Shown: positions 52,344-60,304, numbered from the stretch's first letter. The stretch is DNA of 64,000 nucleotides from Haloarcula rubra (GCF_019599465.1 NZ_RKLR01000010.1:1-64000); one strand, 5' to 3'. Notes: a model not told the origin generated them from the sequence alone. A program made the numbers and translations.

Positions 52344-53668
52344 CGCACTTCAACCGCGAGCATCACGTTATCGAGGCAGCTTTCGAGGAACTGGCCTCGC
52401 GGGTCGCCCAGTCAACCAGGACCGCGCCGACGGCCGACGCCGTCTGGGAGTGCATTGACGAGGCGGGATCAGACGCACTCGTGTCACTGGTTGGTGAGTC
52501 ACCCACGATTCGGACACTGTCGCACAACGCATTCGCGGATATCGATCCAGTCCGGCCAGCATACGGACTCGACGCCGGATCAACCGGTGGGATTCAGTTA
52601 CAGTCCGGCCACCGTGTCTGCCGCTGTCGTTCGATGTTTGGCGTGCTCGGCGAGAAACGAGACGTCTGGGCCGACCAGACGTTGCTCCACTCGGCTATCG
52701 ACCCGTACCCAGGGACTGAACAGTACTACTCTTCGCGGATAACGAGCCGGGGCTATGGCGATGCCCGAACACGAAGCCACGTCGTTGCTTTGCCGAGTCC
52801 GACGGACGGTCGTGAGACCGACGAGCTCGTGACGCTGTTGCAGTTTTTGGCCGAGGCGCTGCACCTACAGGCGTGTGTCCACCAGCTCGATGGTCCACTC
52901 TACCTCGATGGGGCGTTGCTTCCATTGGGGCTGGCCAGTCGGCTACAGTTTTCCAGCGATACCGCGACACGAGACTCACCGTGGTTAGAGCTCGCCAGAG
53001 TCGTGTTGGCTACCTTTGCGACAGCGATAGCGGTTCACCTCGAACACGGGCACCGTGTGTTCGCGGTCGCGAAAACGCAAGAGACGAATGCGCTTGTAGG
53101 AACACTCAACGAACGTATCACAGCGGGAAAGACAGAGGTGAGTGCTGTTCGGCCGACGTCAGCAGCCGATGCAGTGCTGCCGTGGCAAACGGACCGCCAG
53201 TTCATCAGCCAATTGCTTGCTGAACAGGTCTCGGACACTGCACCGGAAACGACTTGGACCTATACGCCGTGGTTGGCACAACCAACACTGCCAGCCCCAC
53301 ACGCAGACCATCGACGGCATCCGCTTGCCGAGGTGGCCTTGTCGTATGTACCACAAGAATTGCTGTCGCGGGCCTACTTTTTCGTCAGAATTCCGAACCA
53401 GAACGGGCTCTACCGTATCGAGGCGCCATTGCCGACGATTCAGACAGTCACACAGGGTGAACGAGAGCGCTTACAGCGTCTCGTCATGCGGGAAATGGCA
53501 CAGACCAAGGGAACTGCCCAGCCAGTCGCACGGGCCGATGAGAAAGTGCGGCTTGGGTATGCTGCGCGAGAAGAGGTGCAAGAGACTGTCGAACGAGTGT
53601 TCGACGCGGCCGGTATCACTACCCAGCGTGTGCCCGCCCACAATCGGGACATTCGCTGGCAACACTAG
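52340..53668 (+). CDS. NurA-domain 5'-3' nuclease family protein
   Basis: 442 residues. NurA motifs are the metal-binding Asp in PAYGLDAGSTGG (near 78), DGPLYLDGALLPLGLASRLQ (Asp near 184 and 190), and HRVFAVAKTQETNALV with the conserved Lys near 245; a late RAYFFVRIPNQNGLYRIEAP corresponds to the C-terminal strand pair of the family. NurA normally works as a ring with the HerA hexameric translocase to resect DNA ends, or in HerA-based defence systems. No HerA/FtsK-like ATPase is present in this window; the partner here is the HNH-like protein, overlapping by 4 nt. It may recruit HerA encoded elsewhere or work differently. Confidence 0.8.
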   Translation: MTHFNREHHVIEAAFEELASRVAQSTRTAPTADAVWECIDEAGSDALVSLVGESPTIRTLSHNAFADIDPVRPAYGLDAGSTGGIQLQSGHRVCRCRSMFGVLGEKRDVWADQTLLHSAIDPYPGTEQYYSSRITSRGYGDARTRSHVVALPSPTDGRETDELVTLLQFLAEALHLQACVHQLDGPLYLDGALLPLGLASRLQFSSDTATRDSPWLELARVVLATFATAIAVHLEHGHRVFAVAKTQETNALVGTLNERITAGKTEVSAVRPTSAADAVLPWQTDRQFISQLLAEQVSDTAPETTWTYTPWLAQPTLPAPHADHRRHPLAEVALSYVPQELLSRAYFFVRIPNQNGLYRIEAPLPTIQTVTQGERERLQRLVMREMAQTKGTAQPVARADEKVRLGYAAREEVQETVERVFDAAGITTQRVPAHNRDIRWQH

Positions 53669-53909
53669 ATCGGTGCCGAGATTCAGCGGGCCGAATCGGT
53701 ACAGAATTTCGAGGCGCGTATGAACGCGTCAATTGCACTCCAGCGAGTGGGAGAGGCAATCACAGTCCGGGTTCGTACAGTAGAAATCGAATACCTGGGA
53801 CGTCGATGCGGCGATACACCAGGATGCCAGTAATCAGTTTCCTGATCCGAGTCGTATTCGGTCTGGCAGCGCTCCGTAGAACTGCACACCTCGTTTCCGC
53901 ACTGTGCCG

Positions 53910-54347
53910 CTACTCGTTCCAGAATGCCTCGATCCGTTCGTCAAGACTGGTGAGGACGGTGGCGAGTACGTCCCGCCACTCGTCCGGATAGTCCTCGTCC
54001 TCGCCTGGTGTCGATGCATCCGGGGGCGGGTGGAAGTGCTCGCGGGTGGTGTGGTCGTTCGGGTGACGCTCCCAACGGCGATCCCAGGATTCCCCCGTTT
54101 GGTATTGCTCGGCGTAATGGATGTTGACGTCGTCAGTCTCGAACCACCGGATCCGAAGATATGCACGCGTAATCCTGCTGGGGAAGTAACCGAGATCGTA
54201 GTCGGCGACGACGGCGTTCGGTGCATACGGGGGACGTGCTTGCACATCGTCGAAGCGAGCGCTTCGGGTAAGGTGCGCGGCAATGCGGTCGAGAAGTTCA
54301 GTATCGATAGGGCCGGTATTGGGCGGATCAGCCGGGTTGTCAGGCAT
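53910..54347 (-). CDS. TumE-like toxin candidate
   Basis: 145 residues. NAVVADYDLGYFPSRITRAY, LRIRWFETDDVNIHYAEQY, RWERHPNDHTTREHFHPPPD and DVLATVLTSLDERIEAFW recall the TumE (DUF6516) toxin-like family, whose members also show a repeated His-rich core with an ending of the type 'VL..L..RI..FW'. Its ATG at 54347 overlaps the stop of the upstream winged-helix gene, the arrangement of a toxin-antitoxin operon. TumE toxins of bacteria are translation-directed RNases; that activity is inferred here only. Alternative: haloarchaeal conserved protein co-acting with its regulator. Confidence 0.65.
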   Translation of the reverse strand: MPDNPADPPNTGPIDTELLDRIAAHLTRSARFDDVQARPPYAPNAVVADYDLGYFPSRITRAYLRIRWFETDDVNIHYAEQYQTGESWDRRWERHPNDHTTREHFHPPPDASTPGEDEDYPDEWRDVLATVLTSLDERIEAFWNE

Positions 54348-54909
54348 CGATGGGACCAGGAGTGCCACCAGAGACTGGGTGGTCACGCCGCGCCGCATCT
54401 AGAAGCGCCGCTCTACGTTCGAGCGTTTTCCATTCCGAGAGTGCCTCCCACGCGTCTTCCGTTGCCATGTCCCGACTGACTTCGACGAGAGAGACCGCGT
54501 CCGGATCGTCTGCCTCAAACTGTTCCCTGTAATCTTCGATTTGGTCGATGGCGTCCGAAAGCGCCTCGACGATTTCTTGTTCAGAGTAGTCCTCGCGGAT
54601 GCGATCGATCCGTCGCCACTCGAAGTACGCGTCGTTGCGCTCGTATCGGACCGGGCGGCCGCTGTGGCGGTGAACCAGCCCCATCTCGTCGAACCACTCT
54701 AGGTAGTCTCGGGCGGTTTCGGTATCGCAGTCAGCGAGATCAGCGATGTCGGACACTTTCGTAGGTGTTCGAAGTTCGGTGACGACGTCGAGGAGTCGCT
54801 CACGGATCGGCCCGCCCTTGAGCAGCGAGTCAGGCGACTCTAGCTCGTCGATGTCTGGCGGTGCTTCGTCGCCAGCGTACGCGTCGTCGGGAATATCAGT
54901 GATGTCCAT
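54340..54909 (-). CDS. Winged-helix regulator, antitoxin-like partner
   Basis: 189 residues. An acidic N-terminus (DAYAGDEAPPDIDELESPDS) precedes a winged helix near 32-85: IRERLLDVVTELRTPTKVSD, IADLADCDTETARDYLEWFD, MGLVHRHSGRPVRYERN. A helical tail (EIVEALSDAIDQIEDYREQF; WEALSEWKTLERRAALLDAA) probably binds the partner or dimerises. The overall design is common in haloarchaea with a small downstream gene like the one here. A TATATA box near 54946-54952 would give a leader of about 12 nt. Autoregulation is likely by analogy with TA operons. Confidence 0.75.
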   Translation of the reverse strand: MDITDIPDDAYAGDEAPPDIDELESPDSLLKGGPIRERLLDVVTELRTPTKVSDIADLADCDTETARDYLEWFDEMGLVHRHSGRPVRYERNDAYFEWRRIDRIREDYSEQEIVEALSDAIDQIEDYREQFEADDPDAVSLVEVSRDMATEDAWEALSEWKTLERRAALLDAARRDHPVSGGTPGPIDA

Positions 54910-55127
54910 TCGCGAGGCCTCCTTGCTATGACCTATCGCTTGAAGCGGTATATATCTACTGAACACTGAATTATTTCTGCTTCATTCTAAATCCGGCGAG
55001 GTACCACGCATCTCATCCCCGGATTGCGGTTTCATGTCCGATTCTGTGCAGTCACATTGTCCCGTCAATACGTTGCGACGAAGATGGTAGCGCGATGAGT
55101 CGGTTAACTGGGTTCAATCACTTCGAA

Positions 55128-55167
55128 TTAACCAACATATTGGGGATTTACTCTGATTGTTGGTTAA
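55128..55167. repeat. Inverted repeat IR1 (TTAACCAACA ... TGTTGGTTAA)
   Basis: Ten-base perfect arms at 55128-55137 and 55158-55167 with a 20-nt interior, about 80 nt before the AbiEi start. The same 9-bp arms with 22-23 nt spacers recur at 56944-56984 and 60561-60600. Could be an AbiEi operator or a module-boundary site. Confidence 0.75.
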
Positions 55168-55246
55168 GCCTGCTCGTCTCCCCCGTCCGCGGCAGTCGCA
55201 AGGCTAAAGCAGGCCCGTGTTTATACTCTATGTAAGAAACGCAGGT

Positions 55247-56077
55247 ATGGGCACCATAGAACAATTGCAGAATATACGCCAGGGCCTCTCGACTCGAGAA
55301 AGTCGACTCCTTGCACGACTCGCTGGCGCGGGTCACCAGATCATCTCCGTCGACGACATCGAGACGACGCTGGAGGTCCCCCCAAACACCGCCCGCGAGA
55401 TTGCCTCCCGGCTCACCGAGAAGGGCTGGCTCGACCGGCTCTTCCCGGGCACGTATCTCATCATTCCACTCACTGCCGGCGAGGAGGCCGTGTACACAAC
55501 CCATGAGTACCTCATCGCGGCCCACGTCGCCGAGCCGATGTATATCGGCTACTACAGCGCCCTCAGCCACCACGGGCTGATCGAACAGGTCCCCCGGACG
55601 GTGTACGTCGTCACGCCGACCCGAGCGCAAAGCCGGGAGATCCACGGCGTCCCGTACCGCGTCACGACAGTCACCGAGCGGAAATTCTTCGGCTTTGAGC
55701 CGACATCGATCGAGGGCACGACCGTTCAGGTCAGCGGCCTGGAGAAGACGCTGGTCGACTGTGCGGACCACCCCGAGTTCTGTGGAGGCCTTCGGGAACT
55801 TGCGACCGCGATGCGTACTGCCGACGAACGGGGGTGCGACTGGGTCACTGTCGGCGAGTACCTCGAACGCCTCGACAACGGCGCTGCGACCAAGCGGATC
55901 GTCTACCTCGCCGACCAGCTCGGCATCGACCTCCCCGCCCGCGAGGAACTCGTCGCGTCTTTCACGAGTGGGTACTCGCTGCTGGACCCGACGCGGCCCG
56001 ACACCGGATCGACCGACAGTACGTATCGCCTCCGAATCAACGTCGAGCCAGCCATGCTGGAGCCGACGGAGTCCTGA
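55247..56077 (+). CDS. abiEi: AbiEi-type antitoxin/regulator of a type IV toxin-antitoxin system
   Basis: 276 residues. N-terminal winged helix (LSTRESRLLARLAGAGHQII, DDIETTLEVPPNTAREIASR, LTEKGWLDRLFPGTYLI) and the AbiEi C-terminal domain (YIGYYSALSHHGLIEQVPRT, VYVVTPTR, GLEKTLVDCADHPEFCGGLR). AbiEi proteins bind inverted repeats in their own promoter and oppose AbiEii without direct contact. Here an inverted repeat lies upstream (55128-55167) and a TTTATACT box near 55220-55227, 20-27 nt before the ATG at 55247. The toxin gene follows after 5 nt. Confidence 0.88.
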   Translation: MGTIEQLQNIRQGLSTRESRLLARLAGAGHQIISVDDIETTLEVPPNTAREIASRLTEKGWLDRLFPGTYLIIPLTAGEEAVYTTHEYLIAAHVAEPMYIGYYSALSHHGLIEQVPRTVYVVTPTRAQSREIHGVPYRVTTVTERKFFGFEPTSIEGTTVQVSGLEKTLVDCADHPEFCGGLRELATAMRTADERGCDWVTVGEYLERLDNGAATKRIVYLADQLGIDLPAREELVASFTSGYSLLDPTRPDTGSTDSTYRLRINVEPAMLEPTES

Positions 56078-56082
56078 TCGCG

Positions 56083-56886
56083 ATGATCAGTCAGGACCGG
56101 CTCCGGATTCTCGCTCGCGAACTGGGCGTTCGGCAAGGGTACGCCGAAAAGAACTACGTCAATTCGTGGCTCCTCTGGGGCATCTTCACGAGCGACTACG
56201 GCGACAACCTCCTGTTCAAAGGCGGGACCGCGCTGTCCAAGCTGTATTTCCCGCAATCGTGGCGATTCTCGGAGGACCTCGATTTTGGCGTCGAAGGGGA
56301 GTACCAGGGGTCCAAACAGGAGCTCCAAGCGGTCCTCGATACGATTGCCGACCGCTCTGGCATCGAATTCGAGATTCGCGAGCACCACGAATCCCAGCAG
56401 AACCACTATCCAACCCACTACGTCGACATCAGCATTCAGTACCGGGCCGTCCTCAGCCACCCCAACACGATCAGCATCGACGTGATGGTCGACGAGCACG
56501 TCGCCTTCGACCCTGTTCAGCACTCTCACGCGTACGAAGACGTGCCCGAATTCGACCTTCAGGCGTACAGCGTCGAGGAGATCTTCGCCGAAAAGCTCCG
56601 AGCGATCTACCAGCGCGGGGCCGCCCGTGACTACTACGACCTCTATCAGCTGCTCGAGACCGATTCGGTCACGATCAACTTTGCCGACGTGGGGCCCGCC
56701 CTCGACGCGAAGTGCAAACACGATGGGCTCACCGTTGATCTGAACGACGGACTCCCGGACGAGCAACAAGAAACGATCAGCCACCAGTGGGAGACTACGC
56801 TGCCGGACCTGACCGGTGACCCGCCGGCGTTCGAAATGGTCTGGGAACAGCTGGACACGGCAATCTCCCGACAGGGATCGTCGTAG
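56083..56886 (+). CDS. abiEii: AbiEii-type nucleotidyltransferase toxin
   Basis: 267 residues. The nucleotidyltransferase core has LLFKGGTALSKLYFPQSWRF (near 44-63) and SEDLDFGVEG (metal-binding Asp pair), with third acidic strand TISIDVMVDEHVAFDP. Further AbiEii marks are YSVEEIFAEKLRAIYQRGAARDYYD, split as EEIFAEKLRAI and ARDYYDLYQLLE (Lys and Asp-Tyr-Tyr-Asp). Members modify tRNA or other targets by nucleotide transfer and stop growth, protecting populations from phage. It is the second gene of a two-gene operon and is followed 57 nt downstream by inverted repeat IR2. Confidence 0.9.
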   Translation: MISQDRLRILARELGVRQGYAEKNYVNSWLLWGIFTSDYGDNLLFKGGTALSKLYFPQSWRFSEDLDFGVEGEYQGSKQELQAVLDTIADRSGIEFEIREHHESQQNHYPTHYVDISIQYRAVLSHPNTISIDVMVDEHVAFDPVQHSHAYEDVPEFDLQAYSVEEIFAEKLRAIYQRGAARDYYDLYQLLETDSVTINFADVGPALDAKCKHDGLTVDLNDGLPDEQQETISHQWETTLPDLTGDPPAFEMVWEQLDTAISRQGSS

Positions 56887-57323
56887 GCAACGGCCGATAT
56901 CGGTGTCGATGGCCGATGGGTGTTGCATCCGGAGCTCTGGTGATTAACCAACAATTCGGGATATCTGGCTGGTGCGTTGGTTAACTTTGGCTGGCGAATC
57001 CACCGAGTCAATCGTTGATTGTCTCGTTATCGGGTCTTTCCGCAGTTCTACATAAGAGCGAGATAGTCAGACATGCCACCGACCGTGCTCTAGTAAAAAC
57101 TGCAGGCTGGACACTGCACACGTCACGCCTGTTGTGACGGGGAGATGTAGCGCGAGAGCGTTGCGTGCGTTACGAACACACGCGACGACTCTGTACAGAA
57201 GGGGGCGCTGCCGGTTGCTGTGGCTAGCGTAGCCGGGCGTCGGCGGCGGCAGGGCACGTGCAACCGCGTCCAACTGCAGTAGGTGGAGACGTTTGCGTGG
57301 CTATCCAGTCGCTGTCACAGGGC
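56887..57323. other. Intergenic region after the AbiE module
   Basis: 437 nt containing inverted repeat IR2 (56944-56984) and no recognised gene. Minus-strand frames near 57067-57273 are Arg/Pro/Leu-rich with no domain. Confidence 0.4.
56944..56984. repeat. Inverted repeat IR2 (TTAACCAAC ... GTTGGTTAA)
   Basis: Nine-base perfect arms at 56944-56952 and 56976-56984 with a 23-nt interior. Arms equal those of IR1; the interior shares pieces (CAAT, GATAT, CTGGT, GCGTTGG) with IR3. It follows the AbiEii stop by 57 nt, so the pair IR1/IR2 brackets the AbiE operon. Confidence 0.75.
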
Positions 57324-58190
57324 TCAGGCGGGTTCCCCCGTCACAACGGGCGTGACACCACCGATGGACGCTTTCTGGTCTGAGCCGTCGATCAGATCTA
57401 ACCCAACGTAGCGCTTCTCCAGTAGCCCTTCAGCGGTGTCCATGTCCATCGCGAGGATCGGTGTGGCCTCCTGGGTACTGTCGATGCAGCGGCGTTTCTC
57501 GACGAGGTCGGCCCCACCGAGGTCGATAAGCGTGTCCCAGACGCGGGCGACCGTCTGTCGATGGGGTTGTCGTCCCAGTGTACCGACGAGAGCCGTCTCG
57601 ACGTCGTCTCTGGTCATGAACACGCCACTGCCGTCAGTCCGTTCGGTGGCGAACTCCGGCCAGGCTTTGGCCACCTTGATAGCGCGGTAGGTGTTCTGTC
57701 GGTTCGATTCTTCGACGAACACGTTCTTGATTTTAGCCTCCCGGCAGTTGGCGAAGAAGTCCAGCGGCGACGAACTCGGCTCGGTCCCAGACTGGTCGGC
57801 CTCTGTCAGATCTGTGTCGGTGTCCATCTGGGCGACACTGGCGATGGCGCTCTTCGCGACTTCGTGGGTCTCTTCTTGGTCCTCTTCGAGGTCGTCCAGT
57901 CGGGACTGGTTGGTCGCCGCCTGGCCGCTGGCACTGGTCGCGATTTCGTGGGTCTTCTCTCGTTGGGCTTCGAGTTCCTCGACGCGTTCCTGCAGATCCT
58001 CGATGGTCCCGACGAGTGTCTCACAGAGCTGCACGACGAGTGGGTTGACGTCCGCGTCGTCGAGGGCAGCAAGTAGGTCCGCAGGGTCGTCGTCGGCGTG
58101 GTCGATGTCTGTTCCTTGGTGCTCAGCGAGCGCATTGTCTCGGTCGTCTGCGTCGGTGCTGTCGTCGTCGGCTGTCGTAGATCGTGGCAT
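57324..58190 (-). CDS. Coiled-coil protein with C-terminal helical/winged-helix-like part, accessory-island type
   Basis: 288 residues, ATG at 58190. An acidic low-complexity start (TADDDSTDADDRDNALAEHQ) leads to a long coiled coil (about 60-130: VGTIEDLQERVEELEAQREK, QSRLDDLEEDQEETHEVAKS), containing an imperfect internal repeat (KTHEIATSASGQ / ETHEVAKSAIAS). The C-terminal ~130 residues look globular, with TYRAIKVAKAWPEFATERTD, GTLGRQPHRQTVARVWDTLI (helix-turn-helix-like) and a final strand region. It resembles replication- or partition-associated proteins of haloarchaeal mobile elements, but I cannot name the family. Its leader contains the tRNA-like element at 58201-58247, only 11 nt from the ATG. 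Confidence 0.7.
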   Translation of the reverse strand: MPRSTTADDDSTDADDRDNALAEHQGTDIDHADDDPADLLAALDDADVNPLVVQLCETLVGTIEDLQERVEELEAQREKTHEIATSASGQAATNQSRLDDLEEDQEETHEVAKSAIASVAQMDTDTDLTEADQSGTEPSSSPLDFFANCREAKIKNVFVEESNRQNTYRAIKVAKAWPEFATERTDGSGVFMTRDDVETALVGTLGRQPHRQTVARVWDTLIDLGGADLVEKRRCIDSTQEATPILAMDMDTAEGLLEKRYVGLDLIDGSDQKASIGGVTPVVTGEPA

Positions 58191-58200
58191 TGTGACCACA

Positions 58201-58247
58201 GTGCCCGTCCCGGAATCGAACCGGGCGTCCCGACCACGGTACGGGCA
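58201..58247 (-). ncRNA. Miniature tRNA-like element (acceptor stem plus T arm, no D or anticodon arm)
   Basis: Read on the minus strand, a 7-nt TGCCCGT (58241-58247) and its exact complement ACGGGCA (58202-58208) form a perfect acceptor-type stem. Inside is CCCGGTTCGATTCCGGG (58209-58225), a perfect 5-bp T arm with a standard TTCGATT loop. Only 15 nt (58226-58240) take the place of the D and anticodon arms. Position 58201 would be a discriminator C. It ends 10 nt before the ATG of the coiled-coil gene. It could be a processed leader, a mimic recognised by tRNA enzymes (RNase P, tRNase Z), or a relic of an attachment site in a tRNA gene. Confidence 0.65.
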
Positions 58248-58361
58248 GTGAATGGCTGGGGCAAGCGTGTCGTTCGGGGCACAGCGCTGCTGCTCGCGGT
58301 GGAGTGGCGCCGCTACACAGTGCTCGTGCGGGCTGCTCGTCGTCCCCCTCAGGCGCTACTG

Positions 58362-58667
58362 TCAGCCGACCCCCTCAGGTGGTGGGCAGCCCTGAATGCC
58401 GGGGCCCTGCCGGTGTCGACACTCCTGAATGGGAACCTCGAGGGTCGTGAGGTCGGCTCGACGAACGGCTTCGGTGAGCCGACGGCGGCGTGGCCGGTCA
58501 CCGATGGAGGCCGCTATCCGAAGGACTGTCTCGTGGGCGAGGTCGGCGAGGAGCGTCCCGGTGATGGTCTGGCTATCGTCGTTAGTTGCACAGACGAGGA
58601 GCCACGGATCGGACTCGTACATCTCCAGAACAACCACTTCGCCCACTTCCGGCAGCGTCGTCGTCAT
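58362..58667 (-). CDS. Small hypothetical protein encoded with a PadR-like regulator
   Basis: 101 residues. The first half is beta-rich (LPEVGEVVVLEMYESDPWLL, then VCATNDDSQTITGTLLADL) and resembles a small SH3- or OB-like barrel; the rest is Arg-rich. Its ATG overlaps the stop of the preceding regulator gene (ATGA at 58664-58667), so the two form an operon. I do not recognise the family. The C-terminal tail (QECRHRQGPGIQGCPPPEG) has low complexity. Confidence 0.6.
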   Translation of the reverse strand: MTTTLPEVGEVVVLEMYESDPWLLVCATNDDSQTITGTLLADLAHETVLRIAASIGDRPRRRRLTEAVRRADLTTLEVPIQECRHRQGPGIQGCPPPEGVG

Positions 58668-58981
58668 TGTCGTCGCCTCCCGGACCGCAGGGCGTCGGGT
58701 GGACAAACGGCCTGTAGGTCGCGAGCGTGTCGATAGAGGACGGTACGGCCGGCGTCAGTCAGTCGGTACGCGTTCGTGCGCTCGTCGAGTGGCTCGGGTG
58801 AGAGCAGGCCCAGTTCGGCAAGTTGGCTGAGGTTCTGGTACAGCCGACTGTGGTTGATGGGGTCGGCGTACCGGTCGTCAAGGTAGTCCTTCAGCGCGAG
58901 GCCGTAGGGCTCGTCGTCGACGGCGGTGATGGCTTCCAACAGGTCGCGCTGAAAGCCGGTCAGACTATGGTAGGTCGTCAT
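58664..58981 (-). CDS. PadR-like winged-helix transcriptional regulator
   Basis: 105 residues. LTGFQRDLLEAITAVDDEPY, GLALKDYLDDRYADPINHSR, LYQNLSQLAELGLLSPEPLD and RTNAYRLTDAGRTVLYRHAR follow the winged helix of small PadR-type regulators common on haloarchaeal plasmids and integrated elements. The recognition helix is HSRLYQNLSQL. It is the first gene of a pair and may control that operon and the neighbouring elements. No clear promoter box was found. Confidence 0.8.
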   Translation of the reverse strand: MTTYHSLTGFQRDLLEAITAVDDEPYGLALKDYLDDRYADPINHSRLYQNLSQLAELGLLSPEPLDERTNAYRLTDAGRTVLYRHARDLQAVCPPDALRSGRRRQ

Positions 58982-59400
58982 ACGGTACCCCCCTGTGTGG
59001 GCGTGGCCGAGGGGTCGATGGTAGACCTAGAAAAGCTACTGAAAGGTGGTGTAGGAAAGTTGGACTTCGCGTGTCGGTTTTCGTATATGGCATGCTGTGG
59101 GGCGTTCGTGGGCCGCTCAGCCGATGAGCGAAAGATGGACGAAAGTGAGCGAACATACCGTGGTCTGGTGGTTCGGGAATCGGTGATTCGTGCACGAAAG
59201 TGGGCAGGCGGGCGATGCAACTCTTCGTCGGTGGGTTGGTGGTCGGTCATGGGTTCAGTGCGACGCCGCCGTCGTTCTGGGCGTCACCTATCCTATGCTT
59301 TACACTGGGCCACCAAATAAGTTTCTACGAATAAGCTAATTCATTCGTATGTATTTTTAAGCCGGTGATTACTTTGCAAAGACGGTTCCAGTAGAGAGCA
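58982..59400. other. Intergenic region, no convincing gene
   Basis: 419 nt. A minus-strand frame (58978-59250) is Arg/Ser/Thr/Pro-rich and considered non-coding. Near 59330-59365 an AT-rich run (GTATGTATTTTTAAG) can serve as promoter for the gene at 59401, with a leader of about 25 nt. Confidence 0.4.
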
Positions 59401-59640
59401 ATGGCTGGTCGTCCGAAAGATGTCTCTGACGACGAAATCCTACATGAAGTCGCGCTTGCGCGTGGACCTGTAGTGACTGCGCCGGAATTAGCAGACCGGC
59501 TGGATATGTCTGGAGCAGGCGTGAACAAACGTCTGGATCAGTTGGTTGAAGACGGATACCTCCATGAGCGTCAGGTGGGTGCAAATGCTATTGTCTACTG
59601 GCTCACCGACGAAGGCCGAGTTCGCGTAGCAGATTCTTAG
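59401..59640 (+). CDS. Small winged-helix DNA-binding protein (a)
   Basis: 79 residues: DDEILHEVALARGPVVTAPE, LADRLDMSGAGVNKRLDQLV, EDGYLHERQVGANAIVYWLT. This is one winged helix with recognition helix GAGVNKRLDQL and a wing ending in VGANAIVYWLTDEG. It is convergent with a second small winged-helix gene, their stop codons overlapping. The two share the pattern 'TA.E...(..)VS/MS...RL..L...G.....VGA.A.VYW/VWW', so are probably distant paralogues. Targets unknown. Confidence 0.8.
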   Translation: MAGRPKDVSDDEILHEVALARGPVVTAPELADRLDMSGAGVNKRLDQLVEDGYLHERQVGANAIVYWLTDEGRVRVADS

Positions 59641-59849
59641 TCGGCGATCCACCAGACTTTCGCACAAGCACCCACGTCTTTGGTTTTCACTTCACCTTGC
59701 TGCCTCATTTCGTGGAGCCTGTCCAAAATAGTACCACTCGACACACCAAACTCATCGGATATTTCTTTAGCAGTACAGAACGACCTTTCGTGGGATTTCA
59801 TGTACGAGAGCACATCTTGGTTCGAGAATGTTCGTGGTCGAGGGGACAT
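59637..59849 (-). CDS. Small winged-helix DNA-binding protein (b)
   Basis: 70 residues: FSNQDVLSYMKSHERSFCTA, KEISDEFGVSSGTILDRLHE, MRQQGEVKTKDVGACAKVWW. Single winged helix with recognition helix SSGTILDRLHEM and the same VGAxAxVWW wing as protein (a). The 3' ends of the two genes overlap by 4 nt on opposite strands. A CATATTTTAC-like AT-rich run at about 59868-59890 may be the promoter. Confidence 0.8.
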   Translation of the reverse strand: MSPRPRTFSNQDVLSYMKSHERSFCTAKEISDEFGVSSGTILDRLHEMRQQGEVKTKDVGACAKVWWIAD

Positions 59850-59998
59850 ATCTTGAGTGGTAATAGTTTCTGCGTATGTAAAATTTTATGTCCGATGAGG
59901 TACGCAGTTTAGAATAGGAACACACGCGTCGCTGGTCGATTTCCGTCGAAATCGCCCCGGTGTAGGAGCACCGAGACGCGTGGTTCCGGTGAGAACCA

Positions 59999-60304
59999 AT
60001 GGCAACTACGCAAGCGAACCCTCAAGAACGTATCGCACGCCAACTGCCCACTCAGTCGCCCAGCCTGTTTCTCGGCGTCGACGGTGACACCGCCCACTAC
60101 TGGGAAAGTTACGAATGCACGGTGGCCGTCGTTCCGCGTGAAGCGATCTTGGCCGACGACGCCGAAGTGTTCCGGCTCGACGAGACGCCTCGTCCTACGC
60201 TCGATGACGGGTGCCAGCATGTTCGCCGAACGCGTGGCTGGAACGTCGGTCCACGCGTTGACGGCTCGCTGATGGGCGACCTTGCCCGAGGTGGCGAGGC
60301 ATGA
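59999..60304 (+). CDS. Hypothetical protein, first of a two-gene unit
   Basis: 101 residues from MATTQANPQERIARQLPTQS. LFLGVDGDTAHYWESYECTV, AVVPREAILADDAEVFRLDE suggest a small beta-rich domain; WNVGPRVDGSLMGDLAR closes it. Proteins of this type occur in haloarchaeal accessory regions, but I know no function. It overlaps the next gene by 4 nt (ATGA), indicating translational coupling. Confidence 0.6.
   Translation: MATTQANPQERIARQLPTQSPSLFLGVDGDTAHYWESYECTVAVVPREAILADDAEVFRLDETPRPTLDDGCQHVRRTRGWNVGPRVDGSLMGDLARGGEA

Noticed and set aside
58201-58247. Annotation as an ordinary tRNA gene
   Set aside because: No D arm or anticodon arm; the 15-nt insert cannot hold them, so it is reported as tRNA-like only.
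58978-59250. 90-codon minus-strand frame overlapping the PadR-like start
   Set aside because: Arg/Ser/Thr/Pro-rich with no fold; probably leader DNA of the PadR-like gene.
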